Part shown: positions 21,424 through 35,784 of the stretch, one piece after another
Layout: each line of letters starts with the position of its first letter
Position numbering within the stretch: position 1 is the first letter of the stretch
Assembly: GCA_015501605.1 (NCBI GenBank)
Contig: JADNRZ010000013.1
Location: 868,001-932,000 of the forward strand
Source: Panaeolus papilionaceus
Lineage: Eukaryota; Basidiomycota; Agaricomycetes; Agaricales
Direction: 5' to 3'
DNA length: 64,000 bases
The notes under the pieces: model-generated
The model's input: only the letters and a program-made list of their open reading frames with translations
The model's database searches: none
What the model was told of the DNA's origin: nothing
Position numbers and translations under genes: made by a program

Positions 21424-22635
21424 CTAAAACGCGTTTCCGAATTCCTTCCCGCTGACATTCGACTCCATCGTCATTCGAGCCCCCTTATTATGGTACGCAG
21501 GATAACCTACGTCACCAAGGTCCTTTTTCTCCGTGGTGCTCTCTAACATATCCGAAAACGCGCTTTCCGGCGTACCTGGACGCAGTGGATCAGGAGTATT
21601 GGGACCCAACTCGCGAGCAGGTGTCTGGTGTCGTTCATAATGTGGTAGTGGCTCGTTGGGTATATGATCGAACGGCTGAGGTGACTGAGGATACGGGAAT
21701 GACATACTGGGTGCCAACTGTTGACGACGTCGACGTCGACGCCAGACCAGGAAGGCCAAGCCAAAAGCCAAAGAGACGAAAACCAGGGCGCCTAGGACTC
21801 CTGCAGCGATGACGGGCTTCCGGTTTGGTGGCGATGAAAGGTCAGCCTGATAGTTAATAGTGGTTGACCCTTGCGTTGATGGCTGATCTGCAGAAGGCTG
21901 TGAGCCCAATACGGTCGTCTGATCGCCAATGGATGGTGAGAGGGATATAGTAACCGTTTTGAACCCCGAGGTTGTAGTCGTGGCCAAGCTGGGAAGAACG
22001 GACGTTGTTCCAGTGGTTGACGATAGTGTGCCTGTCGACGACACGGATGCTACTGCCAATGATGAGCCTGGACTTGAGCTTGGGACACTGGGTGACGCAG
22101 GTGGGGGGCGATTTGGAAGAGACGAGCCGTCAGATGTCAGAATTTGTGGTGTTTGTCCATCAGGGGATTTAATGATAAACGCGTCGACGTGAACGATATC
22201 ATTATCGATGGTGTTTCTCATTGTAAGAACATGCTCTCCCATCGTCAGTTCTGAAGATTGGTAATACGAAACGGCGGTGTAGAATGGGGGCGACGGGGCA
22301 GAATAAGTTACAGACGGTCCATCATCCACAGAGAATGCAGATAGCGGTGGATTATTGGTGAGTCCATTTCCGGAGTATTGCTGTAGCCCTCCTAGCACTG
22401 TAATTGAGGTCCCTATTTATGAAGGATAATGAGACGCCCAGTAGGAAAACGTTCAGTGACCAGGCTGCGTACCAACAAAACGCACAACCTTCCTATCTCC
22501 CGCCTGACTCGAATAACTCACAGTATTGTTAAATAAACCTTGTAGGGTAATTTGCCGCCAGGACCCGCTAGTGAAGACAAATGGGTGTGCATCGTCAACC
22601 TCTATCGTCCTCGAGTCGAGACGTGTTACATCCAT
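21424..22635 (-). CDS. Single-pass membrane protein A with lectin-like ectodomain
   Basis: 383 aa from exons 22635-22473 and 22412-21424. The ectodomain (about residues 1-170) is beta-rich: FVFTSGSW, TSITVLGGLQ, SYYQSSELTMGEHVLTM and DNDIVHVDAFII. This is the usual pattern of a large basidiomycete family of jelly-roll plus single-TM proteins of unknown function. A Ser/Thr-rich stalk follows. The membrane segment is VIAAGVLGALVFVSLAFGLA, then a seven-Arg stop-transfer run (WRRRRRRQQ) and a Pro-rich cytosolic tail. No signal peptide is visible at the chosen start; either an upstream exon was missed or the protein inserts by its TM alone. Paralogue B lies 1.2 kb away in the same orientation. Function unknown; a surface sensing role is only inference. 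Confidence 0.8.
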
Positions 22636-23809
22636 TAACTTTGCTGATATTCACCAAACGATTAAATAAAGGAATGTGGGTGAGGAAGCGATTTCACTTC
22701 GTTTCATAGACAGAATACAGAACAGGAAGGGAGGAATGACATCTCCGGAACACAATCAAGTCATATGTATACATGCCCAGAGAACGCCGACCTTTTTGAT
22801 TACAAGAAAGAAGGGCTTCTCCTCTTATTCTCCGAGTTTGGGTCCATCTGGAAAAGCTGATTTTCCCAAACGAAATGAAATGAGCGGTGATTCCATCTAC
22901 TCTCAGCATCATTCATCATATTTAATCTTACATGGATGATATAATTATAAATGCAACGTCGAAAGTGGCGACTTCATGTTCTCACATCAGGCGTTGAGCT
23001 GTAAAGAAATGGAAGTCTTTCTTTCATCACTCACCATCTCACCTCAATGCTGTTCTTGACCGTTGGATCAATAAAATGAGCACTGATACCCAGTAGACTT
23101 GCACTGGATGGCGGGGATAACTCTAAGTATACACTGCCTGTCATTGTTCCGTGCGACGCCGTGATCTCAGGATTGTTGGTGGGAATTCGATATGATTGTG
23201 ATTTTAAATGTGTGAGGCTTTTGTCCTTGCCGAAGGGTCAAAATCAGATTATTCTGATGCCAGGGATGAGTCTATTGAGCCATTAGCTCGACTTCCTCTT
23301 GTTTCGAAGTAAAATCCTGATGAAATGCTTAAAATATAACTGTCGAAATGAGAATAGAATAAGTCAAACACCATGATTTATTTTTTCTTCTTGTGCTTTT
23401 GAGGGCATTACCAAAGTCCATTAACCTCCGTTCAAGAAAGATACCTACCTTAGCCTTTAGGCCACTATTGAATATGAAACATACCACAAACTTCCAAAAA
23501 TAAACTCTTCGAGGGATTCGGAGGTTTCTCGCTGTTGTAATTGTGGCAACAGTGCTAGTGCTCTCGAGGCTCAAGAAACCGCAAACATTCTTCATTCAAC
23601 AGGACTTTATCCTCGTATGAGAACCTTTCTAAGATTAGTTGGGTACGACACCGCTTCGAGAGGGATTTGTGCAGTACATGATCTGGCAAGATGCCAACAA
23701 TCAAACTGCATATTAACTACAGGTTATGAACAGGTCCTAGGGAGAATATTAATGGTAACAATACAGTACAAGGGATCTAAGCACATAGAGATTACACCTT
23801 AGCAACGGT
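22636..23809. other. Intergenic between membrane-protein paralogues
   Basis: About 1.2 kb, AT-rich. On the minus strand, about 23175-23044 is open (ending HFIDPTVKNSIE) and is followed by a donor-like GTGAG. It has a faint resemblance to hAT transposases but no partner exons. Confidence 0.35.
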
Positions 23810-24992
23810 CTAAGGCTCATACGGCGGCAACGTGGCCAAGTCCTGGTTCTGTCTGCGCTCTGTAGAGTCATACTTCCTGGGACCAATCCGAGTCTCTCTG
23901 TTGAGATCCGTAGTGGCCGATATTGATGGAAAGCTAATAGAGGGAATCGAGGTTTCAGATGAGCTGTGAGGCATCGTGAACGGAGGAGGTGAGCGATTCG
24001 TAGTCATTTGCGATGTGGTGTATGGTTGAAGCAGAGTGCGCTCTCCCTTCCGGCGCTTATACCGTATAGTTAAGAAGAGCGCAATCACAGTAATAGCCAA
24101 GATTGACCCGCATACACATGATGCGATGATAGCATTGTGGTTAACATGAGCCGGAAGGCGCTCCGAGCTTGCGGCAGTGGATTGATCCGGATAGACTCCA
24201 GGGGTCAGGAACGATAATGTAGATGAGTGCGTCGCGGTGAGATCGCCCACTGACGTGGATACAATAGATGAAGGAGTGGATGAACGCTGCTGCGTGGGGA
24301 TAAGAGGGTCTTTACTGCTTTGAAATGGCATACTGGTTCTCGAGGAAGTGGAGTCCGAATTATGACTTATTCCAGCGCTCGGTGCTGTAGTCGATGGAAT
24401 AGGCGAGCTACTTGACACAGTAGGCGTGGTAGGAGCCTGAACAGGTGTAGGTGACCCATCTGATTGCAAGATTTGCGGCTTCCCACTAGCAGCCCGAATA
24501 ATAAAGGAGTCGACGTGTATTATATCGTTGTCTGCCATATTTTGCACTGTCAGGACATGCTCTCCCATGGGTAATGCTGGTGACTGGTAGTAAACCACGA
24601 CGATATATTCGAGCGGTGACAAGGACGAAGTATAGGTCGAGGGGGGTCCATTGTCAACGGAGCCTTGGAAAACAGGTGGATTATTCCCTGTGTTAGTGTA
24701 TGGCTGTAGTCCGCCCCGTACAGTTATAGATGTACCTATTTGCGAGTGCGATAAGTAAAGATGCATATCCCATTTTAAATGGAATGGATGCTCAAAACAT
24801 GTTCGAAATGAGCGAAAGCTTACCAACAAAACGAATGGTCATGGTGTCGCCTGCGAAGTGTGAATAGCTGACCGTGTTGTCAAAAAGACCCAATCCAGGG
24901 TGGGTTTCTACTACCCATGACCCGCTGGTGAATATGAAAGGGTGATCATTATCGACTTGAATTGTCGACGAGTCAACTTGGGTGATTGACAT
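23810..24992 (-). CDS. Single-pass membrane protein B (paralogue of A)
   Basis: 364 aa from exons 24992-24824 and 24735-23810. The intron is at the same place and phase as in paralogue A, after RFVG. The ectodomain shares HPFIFTSGSW, GTSITVRGGLQPYTNTGN, MGEHVLTVQN and DNDIIHVDSFII with A. A Ser/Thr-rich stalk leads to the membrane segment IIASCVCGSILAITVIALFL followed by RYKRRK. The cytosolic tail is Ser/Pro rich and ends in LPPYEP, a PY-like motif that could recruit WW-domain ubiquitin ligases (inference). No signal peptide is visible, as in A. A tandem duplicate in the same orientation. Function unknown. Confidence 0.8.
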
Positions 24993-25831
24993 TGAGTCTG
25001 CTCGACTTCACCAGTTGGAGGGGCAGGATTAACTTCTGGTTAAAATGAGGACATGAAGCCAGAATCATGGGAGAGGGACGGACTTACGGGAAAAGAAAGG
25101 AAATCATTAGTATCCTTGCGCTAACGGAGAGCATCTACATATAGAGAGTCAAGGGGGCAACATAAACATGGCCGTGCTATTTCTATTACTTTTGACGGCT
25201 TTGTGGACGACACCAACTCGCCGGTATCATTCTTTTGAGAGAGTGATACGCCATTCGTGAGTAATAATTAGATTATGTGAGCCTGATGGAGCTTTCAAAA
25301 CGACGACATTTCACGCCCTGCAGCAGCGCCTGCACCCATCAACTCACAAGTTCCTGATGGAACCCTGTGAGTTGAGCTGGATAGGGGAAATGTAGTCGCT
25401 GAGCCACGCTTTCTTTTCTCTCGATATAAGTATAGTCTCCTCGGATTATGCCATGTCATCCAGTAGGTGGTGCTTTCCCTATGGTCCTGTATGTTGCATA
25501 GGATGATGCTGGACTCTCCAGTCCACGCTCTATACCAAACCTTCGTAGTGATAAACAGTGTACCAGTGCTTTGATTGTAGTTACACATCTTTGATCAGTT
25601 TCATCTAGTACTGTTACCCCAATGGGTCACAGCGAGCCATATTTAATTTAGCTCATAATCAACCTATGAATACAAGGCTCACGTAGATTCCTGTCACTCA
25701 TCAAGCTGCACATCGAACAATTCAGTGCTCATAGCTCTGGCTCGTGACTCTGACTCTCAAACCGTTGTGACTTCGAACTAGGGGAGGGACATAAGTGAAA
25801 TGGATTTGTCTATGAATGAGGAAATAGGGTG
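24993..25831. other. Intergenic, no gene seen
   Basis: About 840 bases upstream of paralogue B. Short open frames without domain content. Confidence 0.45.
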
Positions 25832-26230
25832 TCACAATGCGTATATAATGTTTCCCGCACTGACATCCGAATCCAGCGTTGTCCGACTCAAGCAACGCTG
25901 ACGAATAGCAGCATTGACCGCATCCTGACCTTGGTTTTGACTCGCAACGGATACATATGTATATATCAGACGGTGAGCTATCCAATGTCGTGGTCGTGTT
26001 CCGAAGCGCTTAGGAACTATTTCAGGTACATTAGAAGCCTCTAAAGCCTCAATAACCTGACCCGCCAGATAATGAGAATTGTGCGAAGGCGTAGAGAGAG
26101 ACGTCATCAAGCCACATCGTTCTCTCTGTCGTTTGACTCGGTATCTCCTCATAACTAGGATAATTATGAAAATAGTCAGAAGAACAACCACGACGGCGCC
26201 AACGGTAATTGCTACTACTATCGAGCACAA
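25832..26230 (-). pseudogene. Membrane-segment remnant of the A/B family, minus strand
   Basis: An open stretch beginning with a hydrophobic segment (VVAITVGAVVVVLLTIFIII) and a basic stop-transfer run (MRRYRVKRQRER), then tail-like sequence. No ectodomain precedes it in frame and no splice-linked exon was found. It probably derives from a decayed copy of the neighbouring single-pass family, but the similarity is mostly in layout. Confidence 0.4.
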
Positions 26231-26694
26231 CCACCAAACTCAACCCTGATGGTGTTACCTCGACTTATACAAACGGCACAGACATGGCGTTTCCCTTGCC
26301 ACCCTCGACAGTCAATTTCAGATCGACTTCGGTAAAATATCAAGCGCCAACAGCTACTTATAATAATGGCCCCCCTATGTCCATAACAGACGCAACAACG
26401 ATGTCAGCGACCGTCAACCATCCCTCCTCATCCGGCGTCGCCAGCGCCAGCATCGCACAGAACAAAGGATTCAGCCTAATAATTGCATTTTACGTATGTG
26501 GTCCCGTCCTAGCTATTTCTGTGCTCGTAACTATGCTCGTCCTGTGGCACAAGCGCCAAAAGAAAATATGAGTGATATCACTGCATCCGTTCACGGTCTC
26601 TCCTCTTAAATTCGACAACTCAGCTCAGCAGAAACTGTGCGCCCATCATCCGTCCTCCCCTTATCCACCGCCTCCGCCACCTTATGGGCCATAA
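26209..26694 (+). pseudogene. Membrane-protein remnant homologous to paralogue B, plus strand, one in-frame stop
   Basis: Ser/Thr-rich stalk, then IIAFYVCGPVLAISVLVTML followed by WHKRQKK, clearly related to IIASCVCGSILAITVIALFL and RYKRRK in paralogue B. An in-frame TGA at 26569-26571 follows KKI. The same frame then stays open for 40 more codons and ends in SSPYPPPPPPYGP, resembling the LPPYEP tail of B. So a single stop separates membrane segment and tail. No ectodomain is present. The opposite orientation to A and B indicates rearrangement. Confidence 0.6.
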
Positions 26695-27376
26695 CTGATT
26701 AGTTCGTCAAATTAATACTCACCTACACTCCAAGAGAATGTACAAGAACTAGCAGTATGTAGCAGCCCCTGAACCTCATCAAAACATAGTTTATTTAATG
26801 TTTGATTTTTCATCGTAGTCTATCCCAACATCGCCTTGTAGAAATCGAAAAAATTTTCATATATTTTCTTGTCGCGCTCGTTGTCCAATGACATTGACCC
26901 AAACCCTGTTGCACCCCTGAATATGCCAACAAACAGGGGTCGATCTTATCTTATCGTCGTTACAATGGAAATTAGTAATTGGTATGAGTCATCATGAACA
27001 TCTGACTCACCACTACCATTGGAATCTGCATGGGCATGTTGATCTTTGCTCCCGTTCCCTTTTCTTCTGTGCCTCGCCCTTCCTCGTCTTTCAAGCTGCT
27101 ACCTGTTTTGCTTTATTTCGTTTAGATCCTATAGACTTCGCTACTGAATTGCGTTATTTTGGTCCAACAAGGCGCAATACCCCGGCCCGAGTCAGCCTTC
27201 CCTGCCTAATCTTCAGTGCAATTCTAGCTTCTTGCTGACACCACCACCATTGTCCAATATCTTATCTCTAATCATATCGGGTTTATAAAGAAGTCATCGT
27301 ACTCGACATACCGCCAAATTTTACCTTGAACTTCACAACAACTATAACCCAAGCTTTTTACGAATCATCGAGACAA
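26695..27376. other. Intergenic, promoter side of the MET2 gene
   Basis: About 680 bases with no supported gene. A short leader frame without ATG (27326-27376) is open into the MET2 start. Confidence 0.5.
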
Positions 27377-29029
<1,653 letters not shown>

Positions 29030-29379
29030 TTGGGTGCTCTCACTAGCAATAAGGCAAGTTGGATAGGCAATTTGCTGTGCGAGGGTCTTCGGGATCTATA
29101 TGTATGCATTGATAACTTTAAATGTTAAACATTAAACATAGAGGTAGCAATTCAATCATCGTCTAGAGGTGTATGAATAGAGTCTTAATGACACTAGGAT
29201 GATTGAGCTTATAAGCTAGAACTCAAAAATGCGATTATAAAGGCTCATAGACAGGAGGTCCCGAAGACGCTTGACTTTCTTGAACACTGATGTTGGACCT
29301 ATGAGTAGCGGGCTCACGTCGTCCTCTGGAGTTTTGGGTTTCGTCGATTCTGGGCATCAGGTTGTTCACGTTCCCAGCT

Positions 29380-29580
29380 GCCAATAAGTCCATTGCCGTA
29401 ATATTGCTCCAGCCCTCCTCGTACTATAATCACGTCCCTATCCGGAGAATAATCAGACGCACAGTAGGAAAACATTCAGAGGCCAGGCTGCGTACCAACA
29501 AAGCGCACAACCTTCCTGTCTCCTGCCTGACTCGAATGACTCACGGTATTGTTAAATAAACCTTGTAAGGTAATTTGCCG
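29380..29580 (-). pseudogene. Fragment duplicated from membrane protein A (intron and flanking exon ends)
   Basis: This stretch aligns along its length with 22356-22558 in the same orientation, including the intron and both flanking exon ends, at roughly 85-90 percent by eye. It shares, for example, CCAGGCTGCGTACCAACAAA. The copy stops abruptly at TTTGCCG. Only the middle of the ectodomain is present, so it cannot be functional. It is a dead duplicate on the far side of MET2. Confidence 0.8.
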
Positions 29581-29660
29581 ACGACCAACACCTTCACAGA
29601 GGAGCGACGGTGGTCAAGGACACACCCCTGCTCCCTCTTTCAGTTCATCGAGCAGCCTGA

Positions 29661-30167
29661 TGTCCAAGCGAATCGACCCATCCTCCTTTCAACAATTTCA
29701 GACGTTCCTCCAGAGTCCAGGCTACCAACAACCACGCCAACAACTCGCTTGGTGAGCCTCCTGCCTTTGGCGGGGGTATCTCACCTTCAGAGCCAATGGG
29801 CAAGAGACAAATGATCATGTTGAGCCAGGACATCGGGGAAAGCGTTGGGCAATCATCTGCGAATCAGCACCAAAAGCACCCAACTTTTGAATCCTCTGTT
29901 GGTTCAGGAGAGTCAGAACGGTCTATGGTCCCGTAGCCAGTCTTGACGATGACAGGACCATTGAGCACACAGGGCCGTACAACACAATCCAATTCTTCGG
30001 TGGGTGGGACAAGTGAAGCTGGTACAAGTGTGTATACACATGGTGGTGGGTCGGGGTATCCTGATACGATTATCGAAGAGAGCCCACCTGCATATAGCCC
30101 TAAAGGATCAACACTTGATGATCCTCAGGGGGCATACATAATGATGCCTGTCGACCGCAAGTGCTAG
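29661..30167 (+). pseudogene. Remnant of a Ser/Pro-rich cytosolic tail with one in-frame stop
   Basis: One frame is open over this stretch apart from a TAG at 29934-29936. Composition is Ser/Gly/Pro rich (SLGEPPAFGGGISPSEP, SVYTHGGGSGYP) and it contains IIEESPPAYSP, a PY-like motif typical of membrane-protein tails. No start or splice-linked upstream exon was found. It directly abuts the ectodomain fragment on the other strand. Probably a tail of another single-pass protein, broken by rearrangement; weakly supported. Confidence 0.4.
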
Positions 30168-30459
30168 TGTAGATATTGGGTTCATTTGATACGGGATAGA
30201 CTTTATTATGCGCTCTAACATTTTCATAAATTTAATACCTCAATACCTCGGTGCTCCATTTAATTTAAACCCTCAGAATAATGTCCATTTAGCGCCCAAA
30301 GATTTCCATTTTCTTTATCATCCTGAGCTGCGAATATGGTCTTGGCACTCGTCATGAGCAGAACAAGGGATTTGCCGAAGCGTCCCATCAACGCAATGTG
30401 GTAACAATGGACACATTGTGCCTTTCGACTTCCATCTACCTGTCTAGCTTGATCTTGGA

Positions 30460-31431
30460 ATGAGAACGACGCGGACGACCGCAAAGTACCTTGCAAGGCG
30501 TCTACCAGAGGAGTTAGAGCACTTGATATTTCATCTGGCGGGATGGAACCACAGATCTTCATTGCCACGTTTCCTTCGTGTCGCCCGTCGGGTCAAGGCC
30601 TGGTAAGCATCGCCTTTTCTATTCTAATTCTGACTATCATTTGTTGAAGAAGCCATCTTCTGTGTGATTAGGCTTGAACCCATACTTTACAGTACCATGA
30701 TGCACACATGTCTGCGCTCGCATCAGTATCCACCCTTGGCTGCATCATCAAAAGCGGTAGATTATACGACACCTGGCATCAAACTTAGTCGTCATTTTCG
30801 ACGTGTCGCACCCTTCTTTCGACATGTTATGCTTCAAGATTTGTGCGCCGAGAACGCGCATACAATTCTTCAACTTTGTGTCAATACAGAGAATCTCGCG
30901 CTTTGGAGGTTAACAGGCCCCATTCACATCTTGCAACCCGTCATCAAATCCCTCCCTTTGAAGCGCATCTCTCTGAACATCGCCGAGCTCCAACAATCCC
31001 CGAACACAAACACTGCCCTAGATCCCCACTTCTCATTCGACCACACGCTATATCCGCGGCTAACGCATCTGGACATCATTCTCATGCCCTCGCTCAGCTG
31101 GGAAAGCTGGTCGGGTCTAGCTCTCATGCCTGAACTCACACACCTCTCTTGCGACTTTGATTCACCGGAGTTGTTGTCCAAGATCTTGCAGCATTGTCCG
31201 AAACTGAAGTTGGTCATGTTCTCTGGTCCGCACAACCAGTTTCTTTCGGAGATGAGCGAGGAGTTTGAGAGGGATGGGAGAGTGGTGCGATTGAGGGAGC
31301 CTGTTGATCTTATTCCGGATTGGGAGCTGTCGGCGTACGGTGGTGCTGATGTATGGGAGCGCGCTGAACGGGTCTTGGGTGATAGGATACCGAGAATGGG
31401 TTTGCAGAGTGGAAGCAGCGAATTCAGTTAG
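30460..31431 (+). CDS. F-box-like protein
   Basis: 300 aa from exons 30460-30602 and 30672-31431, in phase. The first exon gives an F-box-like start, ARRLPEELEHLIFHLAGWNH, and then SLPRFLRVARRVKAW, which continues across the intron as LEPILYSTMM. This is the standard layout of agaricomycete F-box proteins, where the motif recruits Skp1 for SCF ubiquitin ligases. The rest is an imperfect leucine-rich region (YPRLTHLDIILMPSL, LMPELTHLSCDFDSPELLSK, CPKLKLVMFSG) that would bind substrate. The start is the in-frame ATG before the F-box. The family is hugely expanded in mushrooms and the substrate cannot be guessed. Confidence 0.75.
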
Positions 31432-32957
31432 GTTGATTCTTCTTGCTAGTTAACATTCAACTTGACATAGCTTGTCACCTGGATGGAATATTGACCGGTA
31501 TCTTCGGACACGACTCAATTTTGATATTGGGTATTTGTTTCCATTGTAATAGATATTGATGAAAATATAATTGTTGTAGACACCTCCCTTTGTGATGTTG
31601 ACCAGCCACGTTCACGCTTGCCAATGATGCACAGCGATGGTGAATGGACCTGAGAGTTCAAACCTTCACGACCCTTGGCTATGATCTCATCACCTCGGAC
31701 AGGGGACGCGATCATTTAGACGCGTCGCGTCGCGTCATGGTCAAACGTGGTGTGCAGTCAAATAAGCAAATCATTCGTTATAATTTTACACTGAAAACGC
31801 GGCGCATGACAGCACTGACAGTGACAATCGAAGCTACCCCGCACATTCCCAATTGCTTCCATCAACATGGATGTTTGGGTCATTCCTGCACCTTAGGCGT
31901 GAGGGAAAATTCGAATCATGTATGAGAATACTTTTGGTTGCTTACTATAATCTTATTAGTAGTCTGACATGACATGGGATATGATTTCTTGAAACCCGGA
32001 TGACCCGTCAAGAATTCGAATACATAGTTGAATGTGAGATTCTCCCCTCCTCATATAAAGACTACGAGAGGAATGAATATTCTGAGATATTCCGTGAGGT
32101 CTTAGATGTTTTAAGCGTTACCACCTCTGAAGCTTTGACGAGCGTGTTATCAGATGCCATAAATGTATGTCGATCCGTGTTGAACGTTGATTTCTGACCC
32201 TCACAGAAAGGCTTGTCAAGAGACTGAGGCAGCTAACAGTCAAGGTGGCAGAAAAGGAAGGGTTCGGAGCCTTTGAAGGCCGACTTTGATAACAATCTCG
32301 CAGCGAGTCCTTGCGCAGGATTTTAAATTGCTTGTGATGTTGCGACTCAAGTCATCTAATACCCAGTTCTTATAGACTAGCCGCAGTCACTCCAACATCA
32401 GAGGACTTGAAGGACCTATGCAGTGAGCACAACAGATGGTGATGAAGCCACTTGTGGTTTTAGACATGATAAAGGGCAGGTACATGAACGCTAAGCATCT
32501 ACACATCTTACACCGCATTTGATATCCTGTGATCTCACGAAACAGCACTTCAGTTCACTAGAACACAAACAACTATTGAAAAATATAAATCATCCAGTCA
32601 TATCGCGATTCTTATCCTGTGGCTGTTAATACACTGTCATCATCCACTTCCTATCGACGGCTTGAAGCCTTGTGGCCACGCAAGGAGCCACCGGCATTGG
32701 TATGGTCATCGACCTGACGTACTCGAGCCGGCACATAGAGGACGAGGATACTGCGTGGTGAAATAACCCCCGTTTTCAATGGTGGTGTCAAGGAAGTGTC
32801 ACAGAAAGGCCGAAAGGAAGCATTAAAACCCACGCACCTTGGCGAGAGGATAAATTGCTGGGTACACAATTGGCCCTGAATAGTCTGACTCATCCTCACT
32901 TTTCTGTGCCTTTCGCGAGTCCCTGGTCCACCTCCGTTCTTTTGTGTTGAAACCACC
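31432..32957. other. Intergenic, about 1.5 kb
   Basis: No firmly supported gene apart from the doubtful small frame at 32000-32276. A short GTCGC repetition (GCGTCGCGTCGCGTC) lies at 31723-31737. Confidence 0.45.
32000..32276 (+). CDS. Possible small protein, unrecognised
   Basis: ATG at 32000 opens a 55-codon exon (MTRQEFEYIVECEILPSSYK and on) ending at a GTATGT donor (32165). Splicing to an AG at 32209-32210 would add 21 codons and a stop at 32276, giving about 76 aa. The first exon looks protein-like (mixed charge, helical), but there is no known domain and the acceptor is weak. Could be a remnant or a chance frame. Confidence 0.2.
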
Positions 32958-35183
32958 ATGACTTCCTCGAGGAACGACGACAGATCCTCCGAAACCAACG
33001 CCAAAGTCGAGTCAGAGGGAAGTTCAACACATGCCACTGCCCAGACCCAAGGAGAAAAGCCCATAGACGCCGAGAAACAGGAGGTTTTGACGACGGAGGG
33101 GGAAGCTGTTGTGGAGGAGCATGAATATCCTGGAACGTTCAAGCTAATACTCATCACTCTCTCACTATGTCTCGCCATTTTCCTCGTTGCTCTGGTATGT
33201 GTGCTCAACATGCATGCATCATGCGTGATTCAACAATTATTTTTAACGGCTAACGTTGGCATCCATCATCCGTTGACATCTGCAGGATAACACGATTGTC
33301 ACGACCGCCATCCCCAAGATCACGGCCACCTTCAACGCCATTGAAGACGTTGGGTGGTATGGTAGCGCGTTGAGTACCGTCCCCTTCATCACTAGACATC
33401 ACCCATCTAATCTTAACGTCATTTTTTTTTCACTAAACCCAATCAATACAATCTTCTCCAGTTATCTACTCACAACTGCCTCGTTCCAGCTCATTTTTGG
33501 GAGACTTTACAACCTTGCCGTCAAGCGTGTTTTCCTTACCGCAATTCTCATCTTCGAAATAGGGTCGGTACTGTGTGGTGCCGCCCCAAACTCAACAACC
33601 CTCATCGTCGGACGTGCAATTGCCGGGCTTGGCTGTGCTGGTATTTTTAGTGGCGGTTTGATCATTATTGCTGTAAGTCACCAACCCACCATTCATCCTC
33701 ATTTTTTCCTTTCAGAAATTCCTTCAACTTGTCAGCTTTGATCGCTATGCTGACCCCGTGCTTGTCAACAGCATGCCGTTCCACTTCAGAAGAGACCGAT
33801 CTATACAAGTAAGTCCCGAATATAACCCAACACCGTACGAGTTCTAAATTTTGTCTATTTTTACAACAGGTCTTATCGGTGCCATGTGGGGCATTTCGTC
33901 CGTCGCAGGGCCTCTACTAGGAGGTGTTTTTACCGACAAGGTTACCTGGCGATGGTGTTTTTACATTAACCTTCCCGTTGGAGGTATTGCCGCACTCTTC
34001 ATCCTAATCTTCTTCCAAGAACCCAAACGCGACAAAATTCAAACCCTCGGATTCCTAAATCGTCTACGCACCTTCGATCCCCTTGGCACCGTTCTCTTCA
34101 TCCCTTGCATCGTCTGCCTCTTGCTCTGCCTCCAGTGGGGTGGGTCTACATTTGCATGGAGCGATAGGAGGATTATCGCCCTCTTCGTTTTATTCGGTGT
34201 ATGTACCAGCGCCTCTTTTTCGGATGTATATCCGCTTCTAACCCTTCTCCCGATCAGGTGCTCCTGATTACCTTCATTGCGGTACAGTTATGGATGAACG
34301 AACAGGCGACCGTCCCTCCACGAATCCTCAAGAACAGAAGTATCTGGTCAGGAGCGTTCTTCTCAGCGACCCTCATGGGATCGTTCTTCACTCTCCTTTT
34401 CTACGTGAGTACATTCCATTATTTCATATCAACCCATCCCCGCCGTCTACGACGAATTTTCGACGATTTGTCCCATCCATCTCAACCCCAAGTCCAAGCC
34501 ATGCTAAGGTTTCTTTTTTTTTTCTTCCCTAATCTTGGCAGCTCCCGATCTGGTTCCAAGCCATCAAAGGCGACTCGGCTGTAAAATCCGGCATCCGTAT
34601 CCTGCCTCTTATTATCTCCTCCGTCGCTGGCTCTATTCTCTCAGGCGGTATCGTGACATACACAGGCTACTACACACCTTTCATGATCATTTCCACCATC
34701 TTCGTCGCTATTAGCTGCGGTCTTCTTACAACTCTCGAGACAACCACCGGTCAAGCGCATTATATCGGATACCAGTTTATGGCTGGATTTGGCGCAGGTT
34801 TGGGTATCCAGCAGAGCGCCATGGCTGCCCAGAACGTCTTGGAGATGGTAGACGTGCCTGTTGGAGTCGTCGTGGTTGTATTTGCTCAGTCGATCGGAGG
34901 CGCGTTGGCGATCGCTGTTGCCAACAATCTGTTTGTCAACAAACTCATCAAGTCCTTGATCAAGTTCGCTCCGACGCTGAATCCGGCGGACATTATCCAA
35001 CTTGGACCCACAAATCTGCAGTCTCATATCCCTGCCGACCTGCTACCAGGTGTTTTGCAGGCGTATAACACGGCTGTCGTGGACGCGTTTTTCGTCAGTG
35101 TGGTTACTGCGTGTATGAGTATAATCGGGGCAGGATTCATGGAGTGGAAAACGTTGAAGAGAAAACCAACGATGGCGTTGTAG
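32958..35183 (+). CDS. MFS transporter, DHA2 (14-TM) drug/metabolite efflux type
   Basis: 561 aa plasma-membrane proton antiporter. Exons: 32958-33194, 33286-33368, 33462-33672, 33772-33808, 33870-34198, 34258-34404 and 34542-35183; all phases fit. A 55-residue charged cytosolic N-terminus precedes TM1. The DHA2 signature [13 protein letters not shown] spans the first intron, then [20 protein letters not shown], the [16 protein letters not shown] segment, and [16 protein letters not shown], all standard in 14-TM fungal exporters. A long lumenal loop ([13 protein letters not shown]...) lies before the last TM. Substrate unknown; no biosynthetic cluster surrounds it, which argues against a dedicated secondary-metabolite pump. 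Confidence 0.92.
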
Positions 35184-35784
35184 GGTTAATGGGAGGTTGC
35201 CATATCCTCTATTGTTTTCACCATAGACTGGGTCCTGGTGTCTGATACACTGCAGGGCGCTTTGGAAGTAATGAACGACATGTTTAACTATAAGTACTAA
35301 CTATTTACGAGTATTACGATTTGTTCGCATCACCACACGACTACTTATGTACTACTATTGGATGGACAGTAAAAATCGCCCCAACTTTTTATCTTGGTAT
35401 ACAAAATGGTCCATTATTTTATAGAGTTCGCTATCTGTTACATGTGGATAGTAATCTTATCTCTGTCAACACGGCGTCCTCGGACATCTGGGATGAAGGA
35501 ATCGTGCATATTTGCTGGTTTCAAAACGATCGAGATTGAAAGCAGATCAATAGGCAAGTATTTGTATGGTACTTGTGTATACCTGAAGTTTCCAAGACGA
35601 GACAGCTCAGCCACCGACTGCGAAGGGAATGACGAAACAAACTGCCGGTATATGCCGGATAATGAGGTGGATTCGGCTTTAGGCCCCGTGCAGAACCCAC
35701 AAGTTCGCCTAAAATACGCTTTCATTTGATCTTCCACCAGACACTGATCTGTTCTGAATCTTAGGAGTAGGACCTAGATTAAAA
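35184..35784. other. Intergenic, no gene seen
   Basis: About 600 bases between the transporter and GTPase paralogue 3. Overlapping short open frames on both strands lack domain content or splice partners. Confidence 0.5.

Noticed and set aside
23044..23175. Minus-strand stretch ending HFIDPTVKNSIE, faintly like a hAT transposase
   Set aside because: Too short, no second motif and no linked exon; resemblance could be chance.
27326..27376. Upstream extension of MET2 starting at a TTG
   Set aside because: Family sequence begins at the ATG at 27377; the extension has no conserved residues.
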